A stretch of DNA of 64,000 nucleotides from Agapanthus africanus (GCA_030015575.1 JASDDO010000014.1:167805911-167869910), one strand, 5' to 3'. Positions 11,001 through 23,077 are shown, counted from the stretch's first letter. Numbers and translations: made by a program. Notes: generated by a model not told the origin, from the letters alone.

Positions 11001-11544
11001 TCACGTGACCCAGCCACTTGGGATGGGGCCCACCCCCTTTGGCACCTCTTCATGTTTTACCCTCCGGCATGCAGCTATATCGAGCGCAGCCCTTTATAAC
11101 TCTAATTGTAATGCATTACAAATACTCTAGCTAGTACCGCGGTTTAATGTTATATTATTAACCTAAGAACATAGAGATTTCAAATTGCTACAGAGAAATG
11201 CTAAAACTAGATAGACATGTATAAACTATTTTCCAGCTTTGGGGTTGTAAAAGATGAAAAGTGGTGAATTTTATGTCTTGCAGCTACAAGATAGTTTGGC
11301 TGAAGACCGACGAGGGAAGCTTCGAGAGATTACAGACCCCACCATTCATGGAACATACGTAATCAACTCGTTACAGACATTAATCACCGTTACGCTCAAC
11401 TGTTTAGCTAAAGATCACAGGGAGCGGCCATCGATAGACGATATTTTATGGAACCTGCAGTACTCCGTTCAAGTTCAAGATGGCTGGACCAGCAGTGATA
11501 GCCTCAGCATTCATTCCTACAACAGCTTCAACATTCATTCCTGA
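8023..11544 (+). CDS. LRR receptor-like pseudokinase, 7 coding exons, 745 aa
   Basis: Exons read in frame with GT-AG introns: 8023-9241, 9330-9463, 9621-9864, 10083-10291, 10385-10434, 10854-10974, 11284-11544. The ATG at 8023 was chosen because no upstream in-frame ATG exists. The protein has a hydrophobic signal peptide (about 1-30), an LRR ectodomain (about 85-300; repeats such as LKNLNLSSNFLDGQIPAEI and LQKLDLSQNRLNGNVP), a Cys-containing juxtamembrane region, one membrane segment (about 347-369) followed by KRKR, and a kinase-like domain (about 410-735). The VAIK lysine position reads VVVRCLK, so the Lys is replaced by Arg. The catalytic loop reads VPGIVGNDLGIENILL without HRD, and the DFG position reads AKISNYNLP. 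It is therefore a predicted inactive kinase of the Arabidopsis LRR-VI type (At3g03770/At1g14390-like), a plasma-membrane receptor or co-receptor of unknown ligand. The reading frame is intact. Confidence 0.92.
9915..10035. repeat. Small inverted repeat in intron 3 of the receptor gene (MITE-like)
   Basis: Arms around 'actaaaattccctcaaat' near 9920 and 'atttgagggtattttagtgc' near 10011 are imperfect inverted copies about 90 bp apart, with a third related copy between them (actaaaataccctaaaatg). The size and AT-rich arms fit a short MITE. No target duplication was resolved. Confidence 0.45.
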
Positions 11545-11568
11545 TACATCTTTCTTTTTAACACTTGT

Positions 11569-11570
<2 letters not shown>

Positions 11571-11599
<29 letters not shown>

Positions 11600-11600
11600 G
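11571..11600 (+). repeat. TG run followed by a long G run in the receptor gene 3' region
   Basis: A (TG)n stretch passes directly into a run of about 18 G residues, interrupted once by A, about 30 bp after the stop codon. It is a simple repeat, and its length is likely to vary or be mis-assembled. Confidence 0.9.
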
Positions 11601-11649
11601 GGGTTGTTTTGCCCTTATATTGTTTGCCATCTGAGTTTGAGATTCTGGT

Positions 11650-11757
11650 GATTCATTGTATATTTTGCATCTTGTATCTTAATAAGGAAATGAACCGAAG
11701 TACGATTCATTGTATATTTTGCATCTTGTATCTTATTAAGGAAATGAACTGAAGTAC
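11650..11757 (+). repeat. Two-copy 54-bp tandem repeat in the receptor gene 3' region
   Basis: 11650-11703 and 11704-11757 are head-to-tail copies that begin GATTCATTGTATATTTTGC and differ at only two positions. Each copy has an AATAAGG or ATTAAGG element, so the duplication may double a poly(A)-signal region. Confidence 0.9.
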
Positions 11758-12123
11758 GTCGCATCTTGAGAGGAAAAGAACATACAAGGGTTGACATTTG
11801 GCCATTCTAATCGGACTCCACAAATCTTTCATGGTGCTTCATAGTTACTCTTTTCATTTTAATGTTTTCTTTTTTGGTATTAATATGTAGTATCCTGATG
11901 CAATCGACAATTGAACCATATGCTTGTCATTTACAAAGGGATTTACCACTAGGCTATAGTTACACTTGCGTTGACTCTCTTTTGAAGTTGGAGAAAGGCT
12001 TACCATGCCGATGATTTTAAATGCAGATTGGAGCTAAGATGAGTGAGCAAATAAAAAAAGTATGCATGACAGGCATCCAACTGCAAATATGCATTCAGAT
12101 TTTCCAAAAGATCATTTTATTAA

Positions 12124-12290
12124 GGGAAAATTGCTGAAAAGCCCCCTCCCCCCCCCCCCCCCAAAAAAAAGGGATCAAAAAGTCCCCGGTATTTTCGAAA
12201 TAGGAAGGGGCCAACTGTTCAAAAACTTGGTCAAAAAACCCTGGCCAAAAGGCCTGGATATTATAATTTGGTGGAGGAACGAAAATACCC
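12124..12290 (+). repeat. Left terminal inverted repeat of the Ulp1 MULE
   Basis: The outer 17 bases match the right end with two differences. Further in, both ends keep a loose pattern of C runs, 'aaaaagtcc' and 'ttcaaaaa' text. A run of about 15 C at 12148-12162 lies inside. Confidence 0.7.
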
Positions 12291-12453
12291 CCCATTCAAA
12301 AATCTCGCTTTCTCTCTGTCTGTCACTCGAGGTCACCGTCGCCCGAGCTCCTCAAAAAACCCACGCTCTCTTCGTCGTCGCCCTCTCGTCGAAAACCCTA
12401 GAGCCTCCCACCCGTCGTCGCCTCTCGTCGAAAACCCTAGCACTCTCCGCAGA

Positions 12454-15400
12454 ATGGTGCCTAAATCAAATGATAAGGCCTTAAATTGGCGAAAGAGACG
12501 CCGGCTAAATCAGTGGCTCCAGAATTGGAGTTGACGACATCGACAGCGGCCGAGATACAAATTAGGTAAAATCCATACCCTTGATGTTAATCTTACATTA
12601 CAATTCGAAGTTGTTTATTTTTTAAAAAATTGTGAACATCTATAACGTTTCCTTTAACATCTATAATGTTGCTTATAACATCAACCAAAGTTGTCTATCA
12701 GAAATTATAGGCAGCTGTTTATAAGTTACAAGCAATTTCATAAATGTTATAGGCAAGTGCTTATTTTCATTTGTTGGTGGCAAGATATTACAGGAAAATT
12801 ATTTGCCTGCAACATCTAAGTAGTTGTAACTTCTATAAAAGGTGCATGTAACATCTATGCGGTTGCATGTAACTTATAGGTAGTTACCTGTAACATGCAG
12901 ACAATTGCATACAACTTCTAAGCCGTTGCAAGTTAAAAGTATCAGACGTCTCTGTAGTCAATTTTCAGAGACATGTTTTGAACTGGAGATGTCTGCTAAA
13001 GACGTCTTCAGTGCAAAAAGTTTGTTCCAGACGTTTGATATGGTTGCCTGTAACTTCTACGTTTGATATGGTTTCCTGTAACTTCTAGGCGGTTGCATGT
13101 AACTTGTGAGCTGTCTGTAACTTCTAAGCAGTTGCCTATACTTTTCAGTTTAAAGAATTGATAACTATGATTTAATATTTAAATTTGATTTTCGTAGTAG
13201 AAAATATAGAGCTAATCCCGCCATCCAGATATATGTTGACGTCGTCTGCTACAACAGCTTCATGGACAGGTTGAAACCACACATTCACCATCAACATATA
13301 CAGAGGCTAAATAAAATTTCGTTCTACCATTACATGAAGCTGCCAACTTTGCGTCAAGATAGGCGTACTTTATGTAGGCTATCTCTTGCTATGATCTAGG
13401 CACCGGAGAATTCTCTTTTGGAGGCGCCTCGGATTAATTTACTATGGATTGGGTTAGCGAGCACACCGGCTTGCCGAAGGCCGGCAAAGACATGAAGAGT
13501 AATTGTGATATCACCCAGCTTCGAAAGAAGTACTTTAACGTATAGAATGGTGAAAGGACACATGTCACAATATTAGAGGCTGCTTTGGAGTGGACTATGC
13601 ATGATAGAACTTCAGAAGTGATGGACGATTTCGTATCTTTACTGATTCTTTATCAACTTTCGTTATTTTGGATACTAGTCATGTCCCCGACCGTCTCTTG
13701 AGATGAATTCCCATACGTTGAGCTATCGGTGGTGCCGAGTGTGAACTGGACAAAGCGGTGCACGAGATGATAATGGTCAGTGCTGTGACTAAGCTTAGCT
13801 CGAAGGCTGGCGCTGCACAGTAGCCCGGGTGTCAGATCCTTCTCGCTGCAAGTATATGCAAACTATTATAAAGCTTATACTATATTTGTACACAGAATAT
13901 AAACTACATAAATTAATATTGTTGGTAAATGCGTTATGATCATTTAATATTAATAATGCGAATGTGATGTATATTTGTTTGCAGTTATGGTTTTATACCA
14001 TCACGGGTTTGAGGCAACCGACATACATGGACGCTAGGAAACCGGCCCTATGTGGGTGGGAATTCAATACATCGTTGAAGATGTCGGGATTGGAGAAGCC
14101 AATGAAGATAAAGAGGGTCTTTTGTGTGCCGAAAGGGGATGTGGTTGCGTTGAACATTCCGCTGATGCTCCAGTTCTATATCACAAGTGCAAGAGAAGAG
14201 CCATAGAGATGATGCAACCACATTGGTAAGTTGTATATTCTCTATTTACATTAAAAAGTATCTTGTGTATATATAGGTATTTGCCTGTAACTTGTAAGCA
14301 GTTGCATGTAACTTCTAAATATCCTAATACAAAAGTATCGGACGTCTGGTTATAAGTACCAGACGTCTCTGAAGTCCATTTTCAGAGACATTTGGAACAG
14401 GAGACGTCTGCCGTAGACGTCTATAGTACAAAAAATTTGTTCCGGACGTATGCTGCCAACGTCTGATGTGGTTTTCTAAGGAAGTTTGTTTATGGTTGCA
14501 TGTAACTTGTAAGCAGTTGCCTGTTAACTTCTAAACACTTGCATGTAACTTCTATAGCAGTTGACTGTAACTTGTAATAAGTTGCATATAATCTCTAATA
14601 ACTTGATTATAACATATTGTGGTCTTCATTGGTGTAAATTCTAAAGGAACGATCTGTTGAGAAGCCGGATGAGAAGGGCATTGTGAAGGGCATGTCCTTT
14701 GAAGCACAAACGAAGCATTGGAAGAATGTGCGAAAATGAAGTTGCTTCATAAAACAGTCCTTCTAAAAGCATCGACATTGGAAGCAGCGGAAGCCGAGAA
14801 GGATAGGTAGAGGAAGAAGAGGAGAGTGAGGGTGAGGACGAAGTTGGCCCCTCTGATGGCGGTTTCGATGACAATTTTGATATTACTATTGTATCCCCGC
14901 CAGTTGCTAGAGTTGAGGAAATAGTTGCGGTTGTTTCTGATGAGGGAAACATTTCGAAAGCGGCTGAAGAGCCCGTTATCGAGGGTATTGATGATGTGTT
15001 CAGTCTTCCGCGGTCACCCCTGCACCTCCACCCAAGAGGAAAGCGATCGCCTATAAGTCCAACACCAAAAATCTCGAGAAACGAGTGAAGAATAGACAGG
15101 ACAGAAAGCCGTCCAAGTATCTAAACGAGAACGAGTACGTGACTGCAAAAAATAAGGTATGGATGACCGCGGCAAAAAAAGGAACATGGAAAAAGTGGGG
15201 GCCGAAACTGTGATAGAAATTTCCAGCGCCAACGGCACCATCGAGAATGCATGTGCCATCGCCGCGGCCGATGCATTGACCAAGATGCATATATCTTTCG
15301 GCTATTATAGGGAGATACGCCCAAAAAATGTGGAAGATTCTAAGTCGCTAGGTGGAAAACAGTTATGAAATTATCATAACTATGTTGTTTGTTGCTTGTA

Positions 15401-16690
15401 AACTATAATTCTTTGTGTATCATATCAATGTAAAGTATAATTCTTATGTGTGGAAATTGTCTGAATAATGTAAAATGCAATACCCTTTAGAATCTTAACC
15501 GAAACTTTTTTCGTTGTCTGCAGTTATGCTGGCGATGGTTCACGAAGAAGGGACATTTGATAGTTATCCCATAATAAAGCACATCGAAGAGCTCGGGAAG
15601 GTTCATTGGGATGCCGTCAACGTTTTCTTGAAGGAGCGTATTTCGTCGAGGGTAATACCCTTTGACCCCACTAGTTGTGTTTCTATTTCGCGCCGCGAGC
15701 TCTTCGATTTCTTAACCGGGCAGTAGGTAGAAAACACGGTACGTTTTTAGAGGGTACAGGCAACTTATTAGAGATTCCAGGCGGCTTATAAAAAGTTAAA
15801 GGTAATTGCTATAAAAGTTACAGGCAACTGCCATAGAAATGATATGCAACTGCTATAAAAGTAACATGCAACTTATTAGATATTATAATCAAGTTAATAA
15901 CTGTTACATGTAACTTAGCAGAAGTTACATGCAACTTAGTAGAAGTTACATTCCACTTATGAATATATAAACTCTTTATAAGTGATGGATTCCTTTGTCA
16001 TGTTAGCACCTACCGCAGTAGTACTTTCATCTGCTTTCGTGAGGTTGTGGATAATGGTAATGGCTATTCATCTTATCTGGTTGTCCTGATTGCATTCATC
16101 AATTTATTAACAAGTTAAATACTTGTAGCAAGACATGATTGTTGATCCGGATGAATCCGGAAAGGTGTAATGAATCAACATGCGTGGAACATATATGATG
16201 ATGCATGGCAGTCCCCCAGTACTCGCATCATGACCCCGATATGTCATATCGGGCATTGGACATTACTCGTTATAGACTTTGCTGTAAAGGAATTGCGGCA
16301 CTATTCTTCATTGAAGCGCGACCCCCATTAGGAGCAAAGGGCTAGGCTATACTTGTCGTTCCTTTATCATTTTGGGGCAAACAAATTCGACGAGTATGGG
16401 GGTTACAATGAACTTCAATTTACTATTTTCCCTTGCCCGATACAAGGAAATCAATAAGCAATATTTCCTTTACAAGTTTTTTTAACATTTCTAATTGTTA
16501 AGGGTTCTAACGGTATGTGTTTGTTAACGTCGTTGGTTAACAGTGATGATTGCTGCATCTTCGTGTACCTATTCATGAAAGCATTGATCAAGGGTTGACA
16601 AATTCCGGATGCCCTGGAGAGAAAAACGTCGGAATAGTGGCGTCTGATATTTACGGCCCAAATTCTATTGGCCAACAAGCGAGAAATGGC
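12454..16690 (+). pseudogene. MULE-borne Ulp1/C48-type peptidase gene, decayed
   Basis: A leader with repeated 'gtcgaaaaccctag' text precedes ATG 12454 (MVPKSNDKA). After a one-base slip the frame reads AKETPAKSVAPELELTT and stops at a GT-type junction near 12567. 13200-13850 encodes a DUF1985-like region (VDVVCYNSFMDRLKPHIHH, MKLPTLRQDRRTLCRLSL) in several frames; 13964-14206 continues with LQLWFYTITGLRQP. Acidic linker text lies at 14800-15000 and a basic one at 15020-15370. 15514-15726 encodes HEEGTFDSYPIIKHIEELGK. The peptidase core is seen at 16248-16330 (IGHWTLLVIDFAVKELRHY, with the catalytic His in GHW) and near 16530-16580 (DDCCIFVYLFMK, equivalent to the DCGxF Cys site with Gly changed to Cys). 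Active relatives remove SUMO or ubiquitin-like proteins. This copy has many stops and shifts and is not expected to work. Confidence 0.7.
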
Positions 16691-17325
16691 TTGGCATTGT
16701 TTCAGATTTTGTATTTATCTATTTGTATTCATCTATTTGTAATTAACCGATATTCGCCGATATTATTACTTGTTTTGAGTGAGAATGACAAATTGCTTAT
16801 ATTTTACTGGTTTATCTAATGAATGTTAAAAATTGTTGACCTATTTACTTTAATATCGCTGATGTTGGCCGATATTATGATATGAATGGTATTTTTGTTG
16901 ACGTTATCTATTTTATATAGCCGATATTGGCCGGTGTTGTGATATGAATGATATTTTTGTTGACGTTATCAGTTTTATATAGCTGTTATTACAAGCAATT
17001 TATTAGAACTTACAAGCAACTTATCGGAACTTACAGGCAACTTATCGGAACTTACAGATAACTGCTTACAGGTTACATGAAACTGGTTAGAAGTTACAGA
17101 CAATTGCTTACAAGTTATAGACAACCGATCCAAACGTCTGTTCTAGAACTTTTTTTTTGTACTGAAGATGTTTATGGAAGACGTCTTCAGTTCAAAATAG
17201 CAACCGATTAGAAGTTACAGGCATCTGCTTACAAGTTACAGGATACGGCTTACAAGTTACAACTGCTTACAAGTTACAGGAAACTGCGTAAAACAGGCAA
17301 AAGTTTAGAAGTCACCGGCAAAATA
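12690..17325. repeat. Clusters of degenerate ~21-bp repeats and AGACGTCT composite units, left half of the MULE
   Basis: A degenerate unit close to TTGCATGTAACTTCTAAGCAG recurs at 12795-12930, 13045-13150, 14279-14325 and 14490-14600. It appears in the opposite sense (acaggcaact...) at 15755-15960 and 16985-17320. Between these lie longer composite blocks with AGACGTCT, TTTTCAGAGACA and GTTTGTTCCAGACGT text at 12946-13040, 14335-14465 and 17120-17195. They lie between the recognisable coding blocks of the Ulp1 gene. The same two families occur in the right half of the element and nowhere else in the window that I could see. Confidence 0.85.
16861..16984 (+). repeat. 62-bp tandem duplication
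   Basis: 16861-16922 and 16923-16984 are head-to-tail copies sharing 'gatatgaat', 'atttttgttgacgttatc' and 'ttttatatagc' with a few changes. They lie just after the Ulp1 remnant. Confidence 0.8.
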
Positions 17326-17602
17326 TGTCACTCAGAGATGTCTGACATTTTAAACCAGAAGTTTGCGCGGGCAATTTTTTGAAATGGTCGGATGAAATCT
17401 GATAGTTCGATTTCCTCTAATTTAATGCTAACCATCCATGACCCATATATATATACATATATACATATATATAATTGGCCCCTAAATTCTCAATAACCCT
17501 GATATTCGTCTCTCTCACTCGCTCTCTTCTTCCTCTACGCCTCAAAACTCAAAAACCCTAAAATTCTTTTAAAATTTCATAAATTTCTTCACAAAAATTC
17601 TC

Positions 17603-19226
17603 ATGGCTCCAAAAATGGATAATGGCATTGCAGAAGAATCATCCTCGAAGAAGAGAAAGGGTTTACCAACCGAGAAATCTCAAGAAGCCAATCCCTTTCT
17701 CAATGATGATTGTAAATCGAGATTTCAGTCTCTAATCTCTAAACCCATCTATTGGTTCTATTGTATGTTTTGAGATTAAACTGAACTTGATTTTCAGAAC
17801 CTTTTTGAAAGGTAAGATTGGATGTCTTTCTTGACTCTAAATTGTCCAACTTACAAAAAGACCGTAAAATTATTTTATGCAAATCTCATCGGCACAAATG
17901 AAGATCCCACCAAATTAAAAACCAAAGTTTTTATAGCACCACTTTCAATTTTACTTCAGGAACACTTGCTGGGGCTTTAAACGTTCCCAATGAAGGTGCT
18001 GATATTCACTCCAACACTTTGAGCGATTATGATTATTCAGAAATTCTTGATAAGGAAAAGGCTTCAATGCTTTTGCATGGTCGAGATAACCCCATCTTTT
18101 TGCAAATCAAAAAGCCAAAACCCTAACCAAGCGTGCCAAAGTCCTTGGCCACGCTATTTTCCGTAAGTATGGAAGCAGAGACACGCTATATGGATGCCAC
18201 AAGCTCATGAGTTAGGCTGCGCTTGGTACATGGAATGGAAGATTACAGGAAATCCTTGCATTCCCGGGAATAGGATGACCGAACATCTAATTCCAAAGAA
18301 TCTTGCATTAACGTGCTTTGTATACTTTAATCATTCCCGGTAATATGTGTGCAATCGTCGACAGGCGGCGAGGCCGGTGATGAACGACCAATCAGCGGCG
18401 GGTCGGCAAGCAGCAGACGGCGAACGTCCAATTGACGATGGGTCGGCCGGTGAACAATCAGCGATGACCGGCGGCAAATGACTAATCGGCGGTGGGCCGG
18501 GCGGCGGACGACCGACGATGGGCGGCAGGGCCTGCCGGCAGGTGGTAATGGAGGCTGGCGGCAGATGGTCATGGCTCTTTTCATGTTAGGCGGGAATATT
18601 TCGTGATAACGTAGGATAGACACATATTTTAGGAAATATGATTACCATAAAATAGGATCATTTGATTACCATGGTAATCCTATATTCCCGGGAATACCGT
18701 TTACACCTAAATAAGCATGGTAATATTTCATGGTAATCTAAGATTATCACCTAAATTACTCTTACCAAGCGCATCCTTATTGTATTCTCGCGAACATTCC
18801 AATAAATCTCCATATCTTCCTCATTCATAGCATGTGGGAAGTATACAGGCTATTACTAAACTGTTAGAATATCACAACGTCGATCTGTGTGGATCATCGG
18901 ATAAAGTAAGGCCCTATGTCGATTTTGGAGCGAGGAATGTTAGCTTGATGAAGTTGGCTCCTTCGACTCCACAACAACCAAGCACCTCCCGTACTCTCCA
19001 AATTCCCACTGATACTCCTATTCAAGTAACCCCTCAAGACTTTGACTGTCAAGGATTGGAAAATCGAATTATGGATCGGATTACAGGGCATCTGGATCAG
19101 ATTAAGGGACATCTGGATTGTCATCTTGATTACCACATGCAATATCTTTACTGCAAAAGTCAAATTCCCCCTCCGCCACCATTCGAAAGTATTCAAGACC
19201 TACAAAATCCGGAAGAACAGACATGA
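17603..19226 (+). pseudogene. MULE-borne gene with plant transposon-protein-like domain, decayed and split by a MITE
   Basis: A TC-rich leader with AAAACCCTAAA text (17500-17600) leads to ATG 17603 (MAPKMDNGIAEESSSKKRKG). A possible first intron ends at the 'ttttcag' near 17797. The next block reads FERKIGWMSFLTLNCPTYKK and VKLFYANLIGTNEDP once one in-frame change is allowed, and then TLAGALNVPNEGADIHSN near 17970-18020. These motifs resemble the 'putative plant transposon protein' domain (FYANL..., GxxLxVPxEG). A MITE at 18215-18776 interrupts it. The 3' part at 18834-19226 is open and ends with a His/Asp-rich helical stretch (GHLDQIKGHLDCHLDYHMQ) and a PPPPP run. The same domain type is in the Athila ORF at 3306-4259. 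Its function is unknown. Confidence 0.55.
18215..18776. mobile_element. Tourist-like (PIF/Harbinger) MITE, 562 bp, TSD TTA
   Basis: The ends are inverted (GGCTGCGCTTGGTA and, reversed, GGATGCGCTTGGTA; one mismatch in 14) and are flanked by TTA at 18212-18214 and 18777-18779. The 3-bp TTA/TAA duplication and a GGNxxGNTTGGT-type end fit PIF/Harbinger MITEs. Sub-terminal inverted blocks (cattcccgggaata and tattcccgggaat) support this. The centre (about 18355-18580) is strongly GC-rich, unlike the AT-rich arms. Confidence 0.85.
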
Positions 19227-19457
19227 TTATCGGGTTGCTTATGTATTGTTTACTATTTTGTTTTCTATTATTATGAAGTTTGTAGCCTAAGTCTCAGTTG
19301 TTGTTGTATGAAGTCTGTAACCACTATCCTATTTCTATTATTATTATGAATTGGTTCAATACGCTTCGTATCATGCTTGAATTATTCATTTTTTATTCTC
19401 TATTCATGTATATTCTTATGTTCAAATGAAATTTCAACAACAAATTAAGTCATACTG

Positions 19458-22400
19458 TGTAATACCCAGTTCCGACTATACCGTAACCGTATTTTTATAA
19501 AGAAATTTCCCCCAAATTTCCTACATAATTTTTCTATATTTTTCTAAATATAATTTATACCTAACCTAAACCTTATACTCTAGCCCTAAACCTTTTATTT
19601 TCATAACCCCAAAAGCCCCAAACTGCTTTCTCCCCCAAAACTTCTTTTTTCCCTAGCACCCAAGCCCAACCCAACTAATTATTTTCCCTACCCGACCCGG
19701 CCCATGACTCTAACCCGACTCACAATCTCTTCTCCCCTTCGCCTCTTTTCCCTCTCGTTTCCCCCACTTCCCGACGACCCCGTTCTCGCGCCCGCTCAGC
19801 AACTACCACACCTGCTCCGCGAAGACCGTGCACACCTCCATGACGACGAAGACCACGATCCCAACAACCCTCGCACGACCCGTGTTCACCAACAACGAGC
19901 TCCCCCAACTCCCCAGCCTTTCTTCTTGTTGTTCTCCTTCCTTCCCACCTCCTCACCCACGAAGCGCTCCTCCCCACCACCGCGCCCATCGCCTCTACCC
20001 ATGGCCGTCGCCCTCCTCCGTCGACTCCATAACCAAGCCCTCAACAGTCGACTTCACGACCACCATTGCCACCATGAGCTCTTCCTCGTCTCCTCTACCT
20101 CGTCACCGACCTCCTCCACTCAGCCCCACTTCTCGAGCTCCTCACCTTCGCCTAAGAGCTCGAGCCCACCAAGTTTCCCCTGACCTCCTAATCTCTTCGC
20201 CAAGCCCTGCATCACCTTCCTCCTCGACCCCACTGCCCTCTGCATCTCTGGCCACCACAACCACCTTCCTGCCATCTTCATCGACCCCACCAACACCTCC
20301 CTCTTTCCTCTGCAACGTCGACGAATCCTCTTCGTCTCGACATCACCATCACCACCCGCTCACCCTCTCTTAAGCCGATGGCTCCTTGATGGGGCCCAAC
20401 TCTGGCCACCACCATGGCAAGCAACCGTCGACGGATACCTCTGGACCGCCGTTGCCTCGCCGCTGACCCATGCCAAACGGTGTCACATCGTAGCCTAGCC
20501 GAGCTCAGGTTCCAAGCCAAAATCAATGCCCGATATTTCGTCGAACGCGTACGTTTGCTGCGATCCCTGCTGTTCTAGTCGCCGGAGTGGCCGTCAAAGC
20601 CGTGGCCTCGGTCCCTGTGACCATCATGGACGTCAATGCAGTTGTCGTCGCAACACCGCACATGTCCGCCGCAGTGTGTATCACGCTCGAGCCTCGCACC
20701 ATGCCCGCCTCCATGCCACCGCGTACCCAGATGTGTCGCGCCCCGTGCCACATCGTACCCAGTCCCTGTGCCACGTCGTGCCACCCCCGTGCTATACCGT
20801 GCCCGAACCAGTGCACGAGCCGTGCCGCTACCGCACCACGCCCCGAGTCCAGATCGTGCTCGGTACAGTGTCGCGCCGTGTCACGCACCGAGACAGGACC
20901 ACGCCCACTACCGTGTCACACTCGCATAGTCACCATGCCCAGTACCGGATCTTCACGCATCACGCTCGCGCCACGCGCCGTGTCCCGCATCGCATCGTCT
21001 CGTGTCGAGACGAAGTCCGCAAGCGGTGTCGCTTCTATATCAGCGACCGAGGCAAGTGAACCTCCTTCACTTGTTCAAATCATGCTATGTACATATATAG
21101 TTTAATAAATATAGTCTAATAATTTAATTGGTAAAATGTATGATGAGTGTATGTAAAAGCAGATAACGTTCACATACACGCATCGAGTGCTCGATGCGTG
21201 TACCCTATCCAAGACCCTATTAAAAATCCCCCAATTTTATTATTAGAAGTTTCGATTGTTGTTAACGAGTGACATATAAGAAATTGAGATCAAATAGTTA
21301 AGACATCGAATATAAAACGACATCCCAATTGGTTACGTCAAATCTGAAAATCATCGTACATATCACGTTGTAAAATTAATAGTTAATTAAATATAAATCT
21401 AATCATGGTGTTCCAGGGCTCGTATCGAACCTAACTAGATAACCTATAACCCTATGTAATTAGTTATGGAATATTGCAATTTCATGACCCTGAAAAATGA
21501 AAAGGAATGCAACTCTGGACTGCAGTCTGAGGAGACATTCTACGGGGAAACCTGAATTTAAGAACATGTACATACCTGCATAAAACTGAAAATACGCGGA
21601 ACCCCATATGGTCGCGTAGATAACTTAATTAGCTAACACATGAATCTGGTCCCGTGCATTTTCACCGTCGTTTGATATTTAAATTGTATTTTAGAGTGTC
21701 TCTATGTTCTGCAGTTTCTGCAGTAATATTCCTTACACCGTCACATTAAACTGAACATAACTTCTGATATAGAGGTGCGATTGATAATCCGTTTGATGCG
21801 TTGGAAACTTAACTGATAGAATTAGATTTTATTCAACTAGGACAATACCTAAATCTGAACATAATCACTGGTAAAATGCGCGCGTAGTTGGGCTTTCGGT
21901 TCTGAAACTGAAATTCCAGAAATCGATCGCTGCCTTAAAATGATGATAATTCCCTAACCTGAACCCTGATTGACATGAAATAAATTTTACTGTTTAGATA
22001 ATCAAGTGTGCTTCATATGTCCTTTATATTATCTTGGTTGATTCTATGCGTATGATTTATTGTAAATTTTGCAAGTCGTATGGCATTGGCAGTCGTAGAA
22101 TAGTGAATACATGTTCAGTGCATTTCTGCATATTTTCATGCTTAATTTATACCTGCTGCATAGTGATCGTTCACATTAAGACCTAGCGACTGTTCTGCAT
22201 TGTCGATATATATTAGTGTTAGTGATTGTGTTGTGGCAGATACGACAGTGATAGTGACAAGTGGAAAAGTGATTGAAAGTGACAGCGATACGTATTTATT
22301 CACAACCTATCTAATACATGAATGCATACTATAATCTGGGGAATAGGGAAATCAAGGTGAAATTGAACTCGTATTTAGCGAGGTACAGTGATTTAGAGGA

Positions 22401-23072
22401 TGATCATTCGCTATCAGTGATACACACACACACACACACACACACATACATATTTTAGGTCGTGGGCCTAGCGGCACGGTTGACAGGGTTATGTCCCGGA
22501 CACAGTGGACCGTAGTCTCGGGCATGCACGAGACCCTTGTTAAACACGAGCATCCTTTCCACCAATTGATTTCATTGACTTAGTGACCGATAAGTAGTAA
22601 CATGCATATGGCCTAGTTTATTGACATGATACCTACATGGCACATTCATATTCAATCAATGTTTATTTTACTCATGTTCTGCAATTCATTGTACTCCTCA
22701 TGTTTAATAATATTACATGCCCGTCATATATATATTTATTGCTATATGTGTCGCCCTGACGACCTGAGTGTGCATGCTAAGAGGACGAAGTGGATCCAGC
22801 TCAGGAATAGGACCTGCCTTATATCGAGGATAGTACGCACACCTAGATCAGCGACGCCAACGCTATCTTTCCCTTGATCTCTATCTGGTATATCTTTTAT
22901 CTGTTTTGATAGAATTAGTGACTGCATTTCTCATTACATGTGCTACAATTACTGATTACCACGTAATGCTAGAAGCCGACGTGTGACTACGGCAGGATAT
23001 TTCCTTGACCGTAGGAGCATGGCTGGCCTTGTCATCCCTCGTATTCCGTATTTTGGGAAGCGGGGCGTGACA
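19458..23072 (+). repeat. Solo LTR (Tekay/Del-like), 3615 bp, TSD TACTG
   Basis: It begins TGTAATACCC and ends GCGGGGCGTGACA, with perfect 5-bp duplications TACTG at 19453-19457 and 23073-23077. The ends match those of the LTRs at 51424-57731 (which precedes a primer binding site) and 52355-55603. No internal region or second LTR is present, so this is a solo LTR. About 19700-21060 is CpG-rich low-complexity sequence that holds several long but meaningless frames (Pro/Ser/His or Arg/His/Cys-rich). A (CA)n run lies at about 22422-22446. It interrupts the MULE. Confidence 0.88.
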
Positions 23073-23077
23073 TACTG

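Noticed and set aside
19704-21105. Several long overlapping frames (Pro/Ser/His-rich and Arg/His/Cys-rich, up to 181 codons)
   Set aside because: They overlap on both strands in CpG-rich low-complexity LTR sequence and lack any domain.
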